From contig CAIWOY010000252.1 in NCBI GenBank assembly GCA_903914415.1, positions 1 to 43,125 of the forward strand: a DNA stretch of 43,125 bases. Direction: 5' to 3'. Positions 1 to 7,613 of this stretch are shown piece after piece. The position numbers and the translations under genes were made by a program. The DNA is from an uncultured Phycisphaerales bacterium. Its GTDB lineage: Bacteria; Planctomycetota; Phycisphaerae; UBA1845; Fen-1342. The notes below the pieces were generated by a model. The model was not told where the DNA came from. It made no database searches and worked only from the letters and a program-made list of their open reading frames with translations. The first letter of the stretch is position 1. Each line of letters opens with the position of its first letter.

Positions 1-347
1 CGGGCTGGTGGCGCACGGTAGCGCGCCGTTCCGGCTTCTGGAGCTGGCTCCGGGCGCCATTCGCCGATCACACCGCGCGATTCCCCAAAACGGCGCTCGC
101 CGCGTAAGCGAACACCGAAAACGGACTTCTACAACGGACTGTTAGACAGGTTTTGGGATAGGTTCTAGGCAATCAGCACATACCAGTTTACAAGGCCCGG
201 AGGCCATCGCTACGTCCGCCCGGGCTCGGACTGGTGAAATATCCGGACTGAGGGCGGTCGGGGATCGAGTATGATGTCTCCGAATTGCGGCGGACTGTTG
301 AGAATTGAGCATGGTGTCCCCGCGGGTTACGGGCGCTAGGAGACCTT
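1..347. other. No recognisable gene
   Basis: This stretch holds only short antisense open frames without plausible ribosome sites. I see no tRNA, repeat array or clear terminator. It contains the upstream region of the gene beginning at 348. The left edge may cut a neighbouring gene, but I cannot recognise one. Confidence 0.5.
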
Positions 348-854
348 GTGAGCGATGCATCGCGTAAGCAGACCGCGGAGGACAAACCCCGCTTTTTGTA
401 CCGTGGCGTGAACGCGCACATGGAAGACCGCGCCCTGGAGCCAAAACGCAAAGGCCCTTTCGAGCATACCTTTGAGCGGCACGACTACAGCAACATTAAG
501 CACGATGGCAATGCGACGTATGGCCCCTCAGTCCCAAACGCGGTTCTCGGTCACCAGCTCGACCTGGAAGAAGCTCGTAAAAGTGGCATATCGACGACAC
601 CGAAACTCGAGCGAGCGCGCTTTTATGCCCTCGGAAATGGTCGTCACTCTCGCGGCCACATATTTAAGTTCGATCGCAATCTGTTGGCTGCACACGGAGT
701 GTGTGAGTACGTCGTGGCCAAGTCGGTTACGGTTCCCCACGTCCCGGAGGACGAGGAGGTCATCCTCGTTGCACGTGACGGTGGCTCCCTGCCTGAGCAG
801 ATCGTCGTGGGGGATCCCGAAGAAGTAACGGCCGTAGGACAAGACGTTGATTGA
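348..854 (+). CDS. ADP-ribosyltransferase-like protein (R-S-E pattern)
   Basis: A 168-residue cytosolic protein with no signal peptide or membrane segment. The start is GTG at 348, preceded by AGGAGA at 338-343. The motif order resembles the R-S-E class of ADP-ribosyltransferases: FLYRGV with Arg19, then GISTTP with Ser82, then EDEEVIL with Glu134 to Glu137. In that class the arginine binds NAD, the Ser-Thr-Ser strand shapes the pocket and the ExE glutamates are catalytic. Members transfer ADP-ribose from NAD to protein, DNA or RNA, and many are toxins or effectors. The assignment rests on motif order and spacing only; overall similarity was not tested. No antitoxin-like partner lies next to it and it appears to be a single-gene unit. 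It could instead be an unrelated small protein with chance motifs. Confidence 0.5.
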   Translation: MSDASRKQTAEDKPRFLYRGVNAHMEDRALEPKRKGPFEHTFERHDYSNIKHDGNATYGPSVPNAVLGHQLDLEEARKSGISTTPKLERARFYALGNGRHSRGHIFKFDRNLLAAHGVCEYVVAKSVTVPHVPEDEEVILVARDGGSLPEQIVVGDPEEVTAVGQDVD

Positions 855-1139
855 GCGGGGACAGGACAGGAGCCGTTTTTCAGGCACGGCGACCGCGAGT
901 CGAACAAGGACGGCTGGAAGCTGACACCGACGTCTCTATCGTGCCTCCGTTCCTCGGTGGTGACCTTTTTTTCGCTGAAGCCCGCCAACCCCCGCTTCCG
1001 CCCGCCGCCAACAACCCCGTCGTCCCTCCGCCCCTGCGCGCCTCGTCGCCTGCGCCTGGACGACCCCGGCCAGCCCCCCGATAATCCGCTTCCGGACCGA
1101 AGACCGAAGTTTTTTTCCTCAAGCGCAAGGAGTCCAACC
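855..1139. other. Intergenic leader, no gene seen
   Basis: About 285 bases between the ADP-ribosyltransferase-like gene and the secreted protein at 1140. The downstream frame stays open back to 957, but the AAGGAG at 1127-1132 and the signal peptide place the real start at 1140. I see no clear promoter or structured RNA. Confidence 0.4.
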
Positions 1140-1712
1140 GTGCGAATTCTGCGAGCAAACCTGCTGCCGGCCGTTGGGTTACTGGTCTGTGCCGCCGCCG
1201 TCGTGGCCGGCGACAAGGGCGAGAAGAAGGACCCGCCGGACAAGCCGAAGGTGACGAATCCGGGCCTCGAGAAGCTCAAGTCGCTGGCCGGCGAGTGGAT
1301 CATGGAGTCGGTCCAGGAAGGGGCCGACGCAAAGCCGGAGAAGAAGACGGACGAGCAGGTCGCGATCGTCTACAAGGTCATCTCCGCCGGCAGCGTCGTC
1401 ATGGAGCACATGTTCCCCGGCACGCCGCACGAGATGGTCACCATGTACCACCTCGACGGGCCGGACCTGATGCTGACGCACTACTGTGCGCTGGGGAACC
1501 AGCCGCGGATGAAGGCGGAGAAGAGCGACGACCCTAGCAAGCTCGTGTTTAAGTTCGCGGGCGGGACGAACATGGACCCGGCGAAAGACGGTCACATGCA
1601 CGATCTGACGCTGACGTTCGTCGACGCGGACCACATCAAGGCGGAGTGGACCTATTTCGAGGACGGCAAGAAGAGCGACGTGACGGTCTTCGAGCTGAAG
1701 CGGAAGAAGTAG
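1140..1712 (+). CDS. Exported DUF1579-like protein
   Basis: A 190-residue protein with a Sec-type signal peptide: a basic N-end, then a hydrophobic stretch of roughly residues 7-20. The start is GTG at 1140, chosen because AAGGAG lies at 1127-1132 and the signal peptide begins there, although the frame is open further upstream. The mature part begins with a lysine-rich linker and then a motif like LKSLAGEW near residue 45. This resembles the start of DUF1579/lipocalin-like beta-barrel domains, in which a Leu-x-Gly-x-Trp strand is typical. Function is unknown; such proteins are presumed to bind small ligands in the periplasm. It is monocistronic and ends in front of a strong hairpin at 1770-1790, converging on the methyltransferase. 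Confidence 0.65.
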   Translation: MRILRANLLPAVGLLVCAAAVVAGDKGEKKDPPDKPKVTNPGLEKLKSLAGEWIMESVQEGADAKPEKKTDEQVAIVYKVISAGSVVMEHMFPGTPHEMVTMYHLDGPDLMLTHYCALGNQPRMKAEKSDDPSKLVFKFAGGTNMDPAKDGHMHDLTLTFVDADHIKAEWTYFEDGKKSDVTVFELKRKK

Positions 1713-1769
1713 TGGCGGCGGGTGACTTAGAGCCCCGATCAAGACCTGGACGTTTCGACCCTCCCCCAG

Positions 1770-1790
1770 CCCCTCCCTGAGAGGGAGGGG
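1770..1790. terminator. Hairpin between convergent genes
   Basis: A perfect 9-bp stem, CCCCTCCCT and AGGGAGGGG, with a GAG loop. It lies between the convergent stop codons at 1712 and 1870 and could act on both strands. There is only a short T-rich tail on the plus side. The G/C-rich palindrome resembles dispersed intergenic palindromes of high-GC genomes. Confidence 0.55.
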
Positions 1791-1869
1791 GGTTCTGTCA
1801 GGCACACTTAGCGACCGCCGCGCCCCGCGCCTCGCGAAACTCGGACAGGCCACAGCCTTTGCCAACCCG

Positions 1870-2718
1870 CTAATCGCCGCGCGCCAGCACGACGAGCTTC
1901 TGCGCGGGCAGGTCAATGTCGGCCATGTGCTCGCCGCAGAAGGCCAACAGCGCCCGCTCGATCTCGGCGAAGAGGTCAATGAAGTACGTTCGGTTGGTGG
2001 CATCGAGCGGTGAGTTCAGCACGTTTTGGATGCCCGTGCGCACCCGGTGGAAGTAGCCGCGCGTGCCGCTGTCGGGGCCGTCGACGCCCATGGGATCGTT
2101 GGCAAAGAAGCCGAACGCCCGCATCGTCAGGATCCGCAGACCCGCCTCGCGCACCTGTTCCTCGAACTGGTAGCGGCTCCGCACCAGCATCCACTCCGTG
2201 CGCATGGCACAGCGTGGCAGGTATTCCGTGGTGAAGATGCGCCCGCCCGGCGCGACCAGGCGGGCCAGATTCGCCAAGGCCCGGGTAAACAAGTCCACTT
2301 CGGGAATGTGGAACAGGACGTTGGCGATGTTGATGCAATCGAACGGCTCGTCGACCGACAGGTCCGCGGACGTGATGTCGCCCACGCGGTATTCCAGGCG
2401 CGTACCCGCTGCCGTGGGGTGCCAACGCTGCAGAAGCTCGATGGATTGCGGCGTGACGTCCATGCCGCGCAGGAGCGCGGGGCGGAAATTCTCCAGAAAG
2501 AAGCGGATCCACCGGCCCGAACCGCAGCCGATGTCGAGCACGCGCCCGCCATCGACGCGGACGGCCAGGTCGCGCAACAGCCGAGCGTAGAGCGGATACA
2601 GCACGCGGTCCTCGATCGGCGAGCTCGACGCGAGGTCGCCAGTCGTGTGCGCGCCGTCACTCTGCTCCTTCCAGTGCCGCTGGTAGAAGCTCCGGATGTC
2701 GGCCTGCGTCATCGGCAT
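1870..2718 (-). CDS. Class I SAM-dependent methyltransferase
   Basis: A 282-residue soluble protein. Motif I of class I methyltransferases is clear, VLDIGCGSGRW at residues 60-70. It is followed by GMDVTP, whose acidic residue (Asp87) should contact the ribose of S-adenosylmethionine, and by a motif IV/V region around DCINIANVLFHI. This supports methyl transfer from SAM to a small molecule or lipid. The substrate cannot be deduced. The start is ATG at 2718, with GGAG about eight bases upstream; an open frame extends to 2862 but that part is not protein-like. The gene stands alone, diverging from gatE/asnA and converging on the exported DUF1579-like gene. Confidence 0.8.
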   Translation of the reverse strand: MPMTQADIRSFYQRHWKEQSDGAHTTGDLASSSPIEDRVLYPLYARLLRDLAVRVDGGRVLDIGCGSGRWIRFFLENFRPALLRGMDVTPQSIELLQRWHPTAAGTRLEYRVGDITSADLSVDEPFDCINIANVLFHIPEVDLFTRALANLARLVAPGGRIFTTEYLPRCAMRTEWMLVRSRYQFEEQVREAGLRILTMRAFGFFANDPMGVDGPDSGTRGYFHRVRTGIQNVLNSPLDATNRTYFIDLFAEIERALLAFCGEHMADIDLPAQKLVVLARGD

Positions 2719-3131
2719 GGGGTGTCTCCACGGGACGGCGGCTCTGCGGCACGCGGGTGACAGATACCGGCGGTCGCCACTGCCGAACTGGCGCCGCGGC
2801 GCGCCACGCCACGCGGCGCGGGTAACGGCGCGGGGGCATTCCGTCCTCTCTTCGGCCCGCACGCTCCGCGCGGCTGAATCCCGCCCGCGGCCGACGCGCG
2901 TCGGTTTGCCCAGCGCGGCTGCGGGCGCAAGACTTGCCGCCGGAGGCGCGCCGGCGCGCTGGTGCTCTGGTGACGCCGGCCGTGGTCGGCAGCGCGCGGA
3001 TCGCGCGTGGCAAGCAGCCTTCGTCCGTCTCGTTGGCCACGGGACGGCACCTGAGCAGTCCCGGCAGGCTTTGTGATTTCGATCTCATCCCGTAGAATTC
3101 CGATTTCGCCGCCCGCAGGAGAATCGGCCCC
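2719..3131. other. Divergent intergenic region
   Basis: About 410 bases between the divergently transcribed methyltransferase and the GatE-like gene. It is GC-rich and holds no believable gene. The right end contains a good sigma-70-type promoter at 3071-3098 for the gatE/asnA pair. Confidence 0.5.
3071..3098 (+). promoter_or_regulatory. Promoter for the gatE-like/asnA operon
   Basis: TTGTGA at 3071-3076 and TAGAAT at 3093-3098 are separated by 16 bases. Both are close to sigma-70 consensus and stand out in this GC-rich background. The predicted start site is about 3105, giving a leader of roughly 27 bases to the ATG at 3132. Confidence 0.6.
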
Positions 3132-4610
3132 ATGCCGTTGTCGTTCAAACCGTTCGACCAGATGACTAAGGAGGACTATCGCAACATGGGGCTGAAGGTC
3201 GGGCTCGAGGTCCATCAGCAGCTTCTCACGCGGCACAAGCTGTTTTGCCGCTGCCCGGCCGGACGCTACAGCAGCGCGTACGACGCCGAGATTCTGCGGC
3301 ACATGCGGCCGACGCTCTCGGAGCTGGGCGAGTACGACGGCACCGCGCTGATGGAGAAGAAGACCAGGAAGAACATCTACTACCGCATCCACCACGACAC
3401 GGTCTGCACGTACGAGTTCGACGACACGCCGCCCTTCTTCATCAACGACACCGCCCTCGACATCGCGCTCGAGGTCGCCCTGCTGCTGCGACTGAACATC
3501 GTCGGCGAGCTGCACATCGCGCGCAAGCAGTACCTCGACGACTCGATCCCCACCGGCTTCCAGCGCACCGGCATCCTCGGGGGCGACGGGTGGGTTCCTT
3601 TTCGCGACCGAAAAATCCGAATCCGTCAGCTCTCGATCGAGGAGGATTCGTGCCGCGAGGTCTCCGATGTTGGCCACGACCACGTTTTCCTCACTGATCG
3701 TCTCGGCACGCCGCTGATTGAGACCGTCACCGAGCCGGACCTGCACACGCCGCAGGAGGCGGCCGAGGTCGGCCAACTTCTGCGGCTGCTGGCCCGCGGC
3801 ACAGGCAAGGTCCGCACGGGCTACGGGGCCACCCGGCAAGACGTGAACGTTAGCGTCGCCGGCGGCACGCGCTGCGAGATCAAGGGTACGCCGCAGATTT
3901 GGCGCAACCCGCGGCTGATCTACAACGAGGCCCGCCGCCAGAGCAGCCTGCTGCGTATCCGGCAGTTGCTGCGTGAGCGCGGCGTGACGCTGGAGACATT
4001 TCAGTGGGCGGCGCAGGACGTGACGCGCCTGGTGGGGCAGACGAGCTACGAGCCGCTGCGGCGGACGATTGCGGAGGGGCACGTGGTGCAGTGCGTCGTG
4101 CTGCGGGGGTTCGACGAGATCGTCAACGAGACGACGCAGGAGAACACGCACTTCGCGAAGGAGTTCGCGGACCGCATCCGGGTCGTCGCCTGCCTGACGC
4201 ACACGCCGAACCTGATCCACTCCGACGTGGGCGCGGAAACATCGCCGGGGCGCGAGCGCGTGGCGGCGGTGTTCGTTCGCCGACGGATTCGGCCGTTGAC
4301 CGGCCAGGAGGTTCACCACATCGTGCGCGCGCAGGTGGGCAAGTTGGGCGATCGGAGGTTCGCGCCGCCGGCGCAGAAACGCTGGTACTTGATCGGTGAG
4401 GTTCTGCGGGAGTATATGGGGTGTGTGGATGGGCGGCGGCTGGTGGCGTGGGTGTACAATCGGCTTCAGGTTCCGCCGCCGGGGCTGGTGAAGACCGGGA
4501 GGAGACTGAAGTCGGAGCGGAGTCCAACGGTTGGAGTCGTGTCGTGGTCGGCGGACAAAACAGACAAGCGGAGGACAAAGCAGAACTTTGTCCTACCAGA
4601 ATGTGTGTAG
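3132..4610 (+). CDS. GatE-like tRNA amidotransferase subunit, divergent C-terminus
   Basis: A 492-residue protein of the GatB/GatE family, closer to archaeal GatE than to bacterial GatB. GatE-like features are VGLEVHQQL (residues 23-31), LFCRC (37-41), TGFQRTG (141-147), DRLGTPLIE (189-197), RQDVNVS (235-241) and a GAD-like segment LRGFDEI (324-330). GatE activates Glu-tRNA(Gln) with ATP and amidates it with ammonia delivered by GatD. No GatD is in this window. From memory archaeal GatE is about 620 residues; here recognisable similarity stops near residue 366 and the last 125 residues do not resemble the family tail. Checking the other two frames after 4240 gave no continuation, so a simple frameshift is not the cause. 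The start at 3132 has GGAGA upstream; ATG 3186 behind AAGGAGG is an alternative. asnA follows after 35 bases. Confidence 0.75.
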   Translation: MPLSFKPFDQMTKEDYRNMGLKVGLEVHQQLLTRHKLFCRCPAGRYSSAYDAEILRHMRPTLSELGEYDGTALMEKKTRKNIYYRIHHDTVCTYEFDDTPPFFINDTALDIALEVALLLRLNIVGELHIARKQYLDDSIPTGFQRTGILGGDGWVPFRDRKIRIRQLSIEEDSCREVSDVGHDHVFLTDRLGTPLIETVTEPDLHTPQEAAEVGQLLRLLARGTGKVRTGYGATRQDVNVSVAGGTRCEIKGTPQIWRNPRLIYNEARRQSSLLRIRQLLRERGVTLETFQWAAQDVTRLVGQTSYEPLRRTIAEGHVVQCVVLRGFDEIVNETTQENTHFAKEFADRIRVVACLTHTPNLIHSDVGAETSPGRERVAAVFVRRRIRPLTGQEVHHIVRAQVGKLGDRRFAPPAQKRWYLIGEVLREYMGCVDGRRLVAWVYNRLQVPPPGLVKTGRRLKSERSPTVGVVSWSADKTDKRRTKQNFVLPECV

Positions 4611-4645
4611 CGTGTTCTTGAGTCAGGACAGTAGGAGCAGATGGA

Positions 4646-5776
4646 ATGGCAGACAAGAAAGCAGACTTGGCCGGACCTGGGATCAGCACGTACCCCGAGG
4701 TTGAGAAGATCCTCCCCAATGACTACCGATCGGTTCTTGACCCCAAAGAGACGCAAATCGCGCTTTCGGCGGTCAAGCGGTACATCGAGGATGGACTGTG
4801 CAAGGAGCTGAACCTGTTTCGCGTCGAGGTGCCGCTGATCGTCGACCACGAGAGCGGCGTCAACGACTATCTCGACCGCGACGGCTCGCGCACGCCGATC
4901 GAATTCCCGTGCGGGCTGGGGATCGAGCCGCGCATCCGGGCGCAGGTCGTGCAGGCCGCGACGAAGTGGAAGCGTTCGGCGCTGAAGCAGTTCAACTGCA
5001 AGGTGGGCGAAGGGATCGTCACGGACATGCGGGCAGTGCGCAAGGACTACTTCCTTGACCACGATCACAGCGCCTACGTAGACCAATGGGATTGGGAGCG
5101 TGTGATCACGAGCGAGCAGCGGAACCTGGGCTTCCTCAAAGAGATCGTGCGGAAGATCTGGAAGGTCATCAAAGGTGCCGAGGTTTCCATCCAGAAGGAG
5201 TTCCCGAAGCTGAAGGACCCGCGGTTCCCGAGCCTGCCGGACGAGCTGGTGTTCGTGCACGCGGAAGAGATGCTGGACCGGTTCCCGGATCTGCCGCGGA
5301 AGCAGCGCGAGACGAAGTACGTCAAGGAAGTGGCGCCGGCGATCTTCATCATCGGCATCGGGTGGGTGTTGCAGGACGGCTATCCGCACGAGATGCGGGC
5401 CGCGGACTACGACGACTGGGTGACGCCGACGGTGACCGACAAAGGCAAGCCGGCGCACGGACTCAACGGCGATATTCTCGTCTGGAATCCGGTGACGAAG
5501 CGCCGGCACGAGCTGACGTCGATGGGGATTCGCGTGACGAAGGAGACGCTGAAGCAGCAGCTCCAGCTCTCCGGGCAGCTCGATTTCCTCAAGCTGCCGT
5601 ACCACCAGGCGATCCTGAACGACCAGATTCCGCTGTCGATCGGCGGCGGGATCGGGCAGTCGCGGACGACGATGCTGCTGCTGCGCAAGGCACACCTGGG
5701 CGAGGTGAGCGTGACGGTGTGGCCGAAGCAGCTCAAGGACATTTGCCGGAAGAAGAACATCAACGTGTTGGAATAG
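4646..5776 (+). CDS. asnA: Aspartate-ammonia ligase (asparagine synthetase A)
   Basis: A 376-residue cytosolic enzyme of the AsnA family, which makes asparagine from aspartate, ammonia and ATP through an aspartyl-adenylate. The fold is that of class II aminoacyl-tRNA synthetases. Diagnostic segments are KWKR (residues 107-110), YVDQWDWE (144-151), GLNGDILVWNP, SMGIRV and the class II motif 3-like GGGIGQSR near residues 333-340. E. coli AsnA has 330 residues; the extra length here is mainly an N-terminal extension and an insert around residues 75-100. ATG 4646 has AGGAG at 4633-4637. It lies 35 bases after the GatE-like gene, so the two are probably one operon linking two ammonia-dependent amidation enzymes. 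A GC-rich hairpin follows at 5793-5821. Confidence 0.92.
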   Translation: MADKKADLAGPGISTYPEVEKILPNDYRSVLDPKETQIALSAVKRYIEDGLCKELNLFRVEVPLIVDHESGVNDYLDRDGSRTPIEFPCGLGIEPRIRAQVVQAATKWKRSALKQFNCKVGEGIVTDMRAVRKDYFLDHDHSAYVDQWDWERVITSEQRNLGFLKEIVRKIWKVIKGAEVSIQKEFPKLKDPRFPSLPDELVFVHAEEMLDRFPDLPRKQRETKYVKEVAPAIFIIGIGWVLQDGYPHEMRAADYDDWVTPTVTDKGKPAHGLNGDILVWNPVTKRRHELTSMGIRVTKETLKQQLQLSGQLDFLKLPYHQAILNDQIPLSIGGGIGQSRTTMLLLRKAHLGEVSVTVWPKQLKDICRKKNINVLE

Positions 5777-5792
5777 GGACTAAGGGGCCAAT

Positions 5793-5821
5793 GGGCCCGG
5801 TTGGCGAGGCTGACCGGGCCC
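5793..5821 (+). terminator. Probable terminator of asnA
   Basis: A perfect 9-bp stem, GGGCCCGGT and ACCGGGCCC, with an 11-base loop, beginning 17 bases after the asnA stop. The downstream tail is not T-rich, so it may be only a weak intrinsic terminator. Confidence 0.55.
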
Positions 5822-6003
5822 CGTTGCTTGGGATGCGAAGGTTGCCAAGTTTTCCCGGGCGCGCCACCCCCCTCTTGGCCATGTTCGGCCGGCGGGGCAG
5901 AAAACCGGTTTCGGATGCGTTCTGAGCGTGCGGCGTGGGGCGAACGAAGAGTATCGGGGTGGGGCTATAAAAACGCGGTTTGGAGCGTGCGGGGCGAAGA
6001 ATC

Positions 6004-6046
6004 TCAAGAGTCTCATGATTGTGCGGGGCGTAAATGAGACTCTTGA
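6004..6046. repeat. Perfect 13-bp inverted repeat
   Basis: TCAAGAGTCTCAT (6004-6016) and ATGAGACTCTTGA (6034-6046) are exact reverse complements around a 17-base spacer. The arms are AT-richer than the surroundings. It lies about 335 bases before the nucleotidyltransferase start and could be an operator, an attenuator stem or a mobile palindrome. It has no T-tract. Confidence 0.6.
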
Positions 6047-6249
6047 AACGGGGCGCGGGGCATCCGCGCGGGTACGGGATAAGTATTCATCGGAAATCGG
6101 CGGAAAACCAGGCGCGGGGGGCAGGTTGTGCGAGATAGGCGGCGGCTGTGCAGTTTTGGTGGCTGGTGGCGGAGATTCACCGCGAAGGACGGCGAGGACG
6201 CGAAAGCGGACAGGGGACGGGATTGGCGGGGCGGGCGGCGAACCGGGGC

Positions 6250-6289
6250 GTGGGAACGTGGGAAGGTGGGAAGGTGGGAAGGTGGGAAC
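6250..6289 (+). repeat. Tandem 8-mer array, G-quadruplex-capable
   Basis: Five head-to-tail copies of GTGGGAAG/GTGGGAAC. The plus strand reads GGG followed by five bases repeatedly, which satisfies the usual G-quadruplex pattern of four G3 runs with short loops. Copy number of such arrays often varies between strains. Confidence 0.8.
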
Positions 6290-6379
6290 GGGGTGGGAGC
6301 GGTCGGGATTGGCGGCGCGGCGCGTTGTGGCGGGTGCGCATCGAGGCGAGAATGGGCCGCGGGGCGGAGCTAGCGAGCG

Positions 6380-7435
6380 ATGACGGCCAGGATTCCGCAC
6401 AATCCGATGATGATTCTGTCGGCGGGGACGAAGGTGGTGCTGCGCGGGGCGCTCGCGCCGCGGGATTCGGCGGCGGCACAGCCGGCGGGGGCGGTGGGGG
6501 TGATTATCAAGTCGCCGGCGGATCAGCGGCACTCGTACCGGGTGCGGTTTGTGGACGGGAGCGAGGCGCCGCTGCGGCGGACGGAGTTTGTGCTGCTGAA
6601 GGAGGTGCAGGCGGAGGCGGCGGGGCTCACCGGTGGGACACCGGTGCCACAGGCGGGACGCACTGCCGACACGGCAGTGGCACCCGGAGGCACGGTCGAC
6701 ACGGCACGGGCACACGGGGGCACCGCTGAGACAGCGCTGCCACACGACGTGCTGGCGGACTTCGACCTGTATGGGTGCGTGATTTACCGGTGCATCGTCG
6801 GGTCGCGGGCATACGGGCTGGCGAGCGACGAGTCGGACACGGACCGGCGCGGGATTTACCTGCCGCCGGCGGAGATGCAGTGGTCGCTGTACGGCGTGCC
6901 GGAGCAGCTTGAGAATCCGGCGACGGAGGAGGCGTACTGGGAGCTGCAGAAGTTCCTCGTGCTGGCGCTGAAGGCCAACCCGAACGTGCTGGAATGCCTG
7001 TATACGCCGGTGGTCGAGCACGCGACGCCGCTGGCGGAGGAGCTGCGGGCGATGCGGGGGGCGTTTCTGTCGAAGCTGGTGTACCAGACGTACAACGGGT
7101 ACGTGCTGAGCCAGTTCAAGAAGCTCGACACGAGCCTTGCGCGGCACGGGAAGATCAAGTGGAAGCACGCGATGCACCTGATCCGGCTGCTGCTGGCGGG
7201 GATCACGGCGCTACGCGAGGGGCACGTGCCGGTGAGCGTCGAGGAGCGCCGGGAGCAGCTTCTGGCGATCCGCGACGGGCAGATGCCGTGGGGCGAGCTC
7301 AACCGGTGGCGGCTGGCGCTGCACCATGAATTTGATGCGGCGTACGCGGGGACGAAGCTGCCGGAGCGGCCGGATTATGAGCGGGCGAACGCGCTGTTGA
7401 CCAAAGCGCGGCGGAGCGTCGTCGGAAATGGGTAG
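6380..7435 (+). CDS. COG3541-type nucleotidyltransferase with SH3-like N-terminus
   Basis: A 351-residue protein of the DNA polymerase beta-like nucleotidyltransferase superfamily. The active-site strand reads GSRAYG (141-146) followed by ESDTDRRG, with Asp153 and Asp155 as the metal-binding DxD pair; the YcgL/COG3541 group has this form. The C-terminal half is mostly helical, as expected for substrate recognition. Residues about 12-75 look like a small beta-barrel (KVVLRG, YRVRFVDG), possibly SH3-like. Residues about 83-122 are a Gly/Thr/Ala/Pro-rich insert encoded by repeat DNA (6626-6745). Such enzymes add nucleotides to RNA, protein or small molecules; the target is unknown. It is the first gene of a same-strand run to 10939 that includes a second, different nucleotidyltransferase. 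ATG 6407 and 6410 are alternative starts. Confidence 0.8.
   Translation: MTARIPHNPMMILSAGTKVVLRGALAPRDSAAAQPAGAVGVIIKSPADQRHSYRVRFVDGSEAPLRRTEFVLLKEVQAEAAGLTGGTPVPQAGRTADTAVAPGGTVDTARAHGGTAETALPHDVLADFDLYGCVIYRCIVGSRAYGLASDESDTDRRGIYLPPAEMQWSLYGVPEQLENPATEEAYWELQKFLVLALKANPNVLECLYTPVVEHATPLAEELRAMRGAFLSKLVYQTYNGYVLSQFKKLDTSLARHGKIKWKHAMHLIRLLLAGITALREGHVPVSVEERREQLLAIRDGQMPWGELNRWRLALHHEFDAAYAGTKLPERPDYERANALLTKARRSVVGNG
6626..6745 (+). repeat. Hairpin-rich repeat DNA inside the nucleotidyltransferase gene
   Basis: This segment encodes the low-complexity linker of the enzyme. It contains several short palindromes: CACCGGTG occurs twice within 20 bases, CACTGCC and GGCAGTG flank a 5-base loop, and CGCTG and CAGCG flank a 3-base loop. 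The pattern suggests in-frame invasion of a coding region by dispersed palindromic elements. The reading frame remains open. Confidence 0.6.
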
Positions 7436-7560
7436 GGCTACTCGACGGAGCGTTGCGCGGACCGGTGGAGAAGAAAGGCGCGGCTGGGGCCGTGGGTTGT
7501 GGTCCTGAGGTGAGGCGGCGGTGCGCCTTGTGGGTGCGGCAGTCTTCGGGCATGATGCGG

Positions 7561-7566
7561 TATAAT
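7561..7566 (+). promoter_or_regulatory. Perfect -10 box before the TIGR04255 cassette
   Basis: TATAAT at 7561-7566, about 48 bases before ATG 7614. No convincing -35 hexamer lies at 16-18 bases upstream. The context CGGTATAATCG recurs exactly at 42625-42635, so it may reflect the local promoter style. It would let the cassette be transcribed separately from the first nucleotidyltransferase. Confidence 0.4.
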
Positions 7567-7613
7567 CGTCGGAGAGAGACGAACCTATCGTGGACTGCGA
7601 GCGTAGGACGGAC

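Larger units (their letters stand above)
5822..6379. other. Long intergenic region with repeats
   Basis: About 560 bases without a credible gene between asnA and the first nucleotidyltransferase. It contains a perfect 13-bp inverted repeat (6004-6046) and a tandem 8-mer array (6250-6289). Open frames here have no plausible start sites and are low complexity. Confidence 0.55.

Noticed and set aside
2709-4319. 536-codon open frame on the minus strand opposite the GatE-like gene
   Set aside because: It is a mirror of the real gene: Arg/Leu/Gln/Val-rich, with no motifs or ribosome site. The plus strand encodes a recognisable family.
4231-4610. Frameshift as the reason for the odd GatE-like C-terminus
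   Set aside because: I read the other two plus-strand frames after 4240; neither resumes GatE similarity and one stops quickly. A replaced or diverged tail is more likely.
4466-5695. 409-codon minus-strand open frame opposite asnA
   Set aside because: Shadow frame; asnA on the plus strand has all the family motifs.
6250-6289. CRISPR array
   Set aside because: The repeats are 8-mers without spacers, and no cas gene is present in the window.
5780-7177. 465-codon minus-strand frame rich in Leu-Pro-Thr-Phe repeats
   Set aside because: The repeats are the reverse reading of the tandem 8-mer DNA array, and the rest opposes the nucleotidyltransferase.
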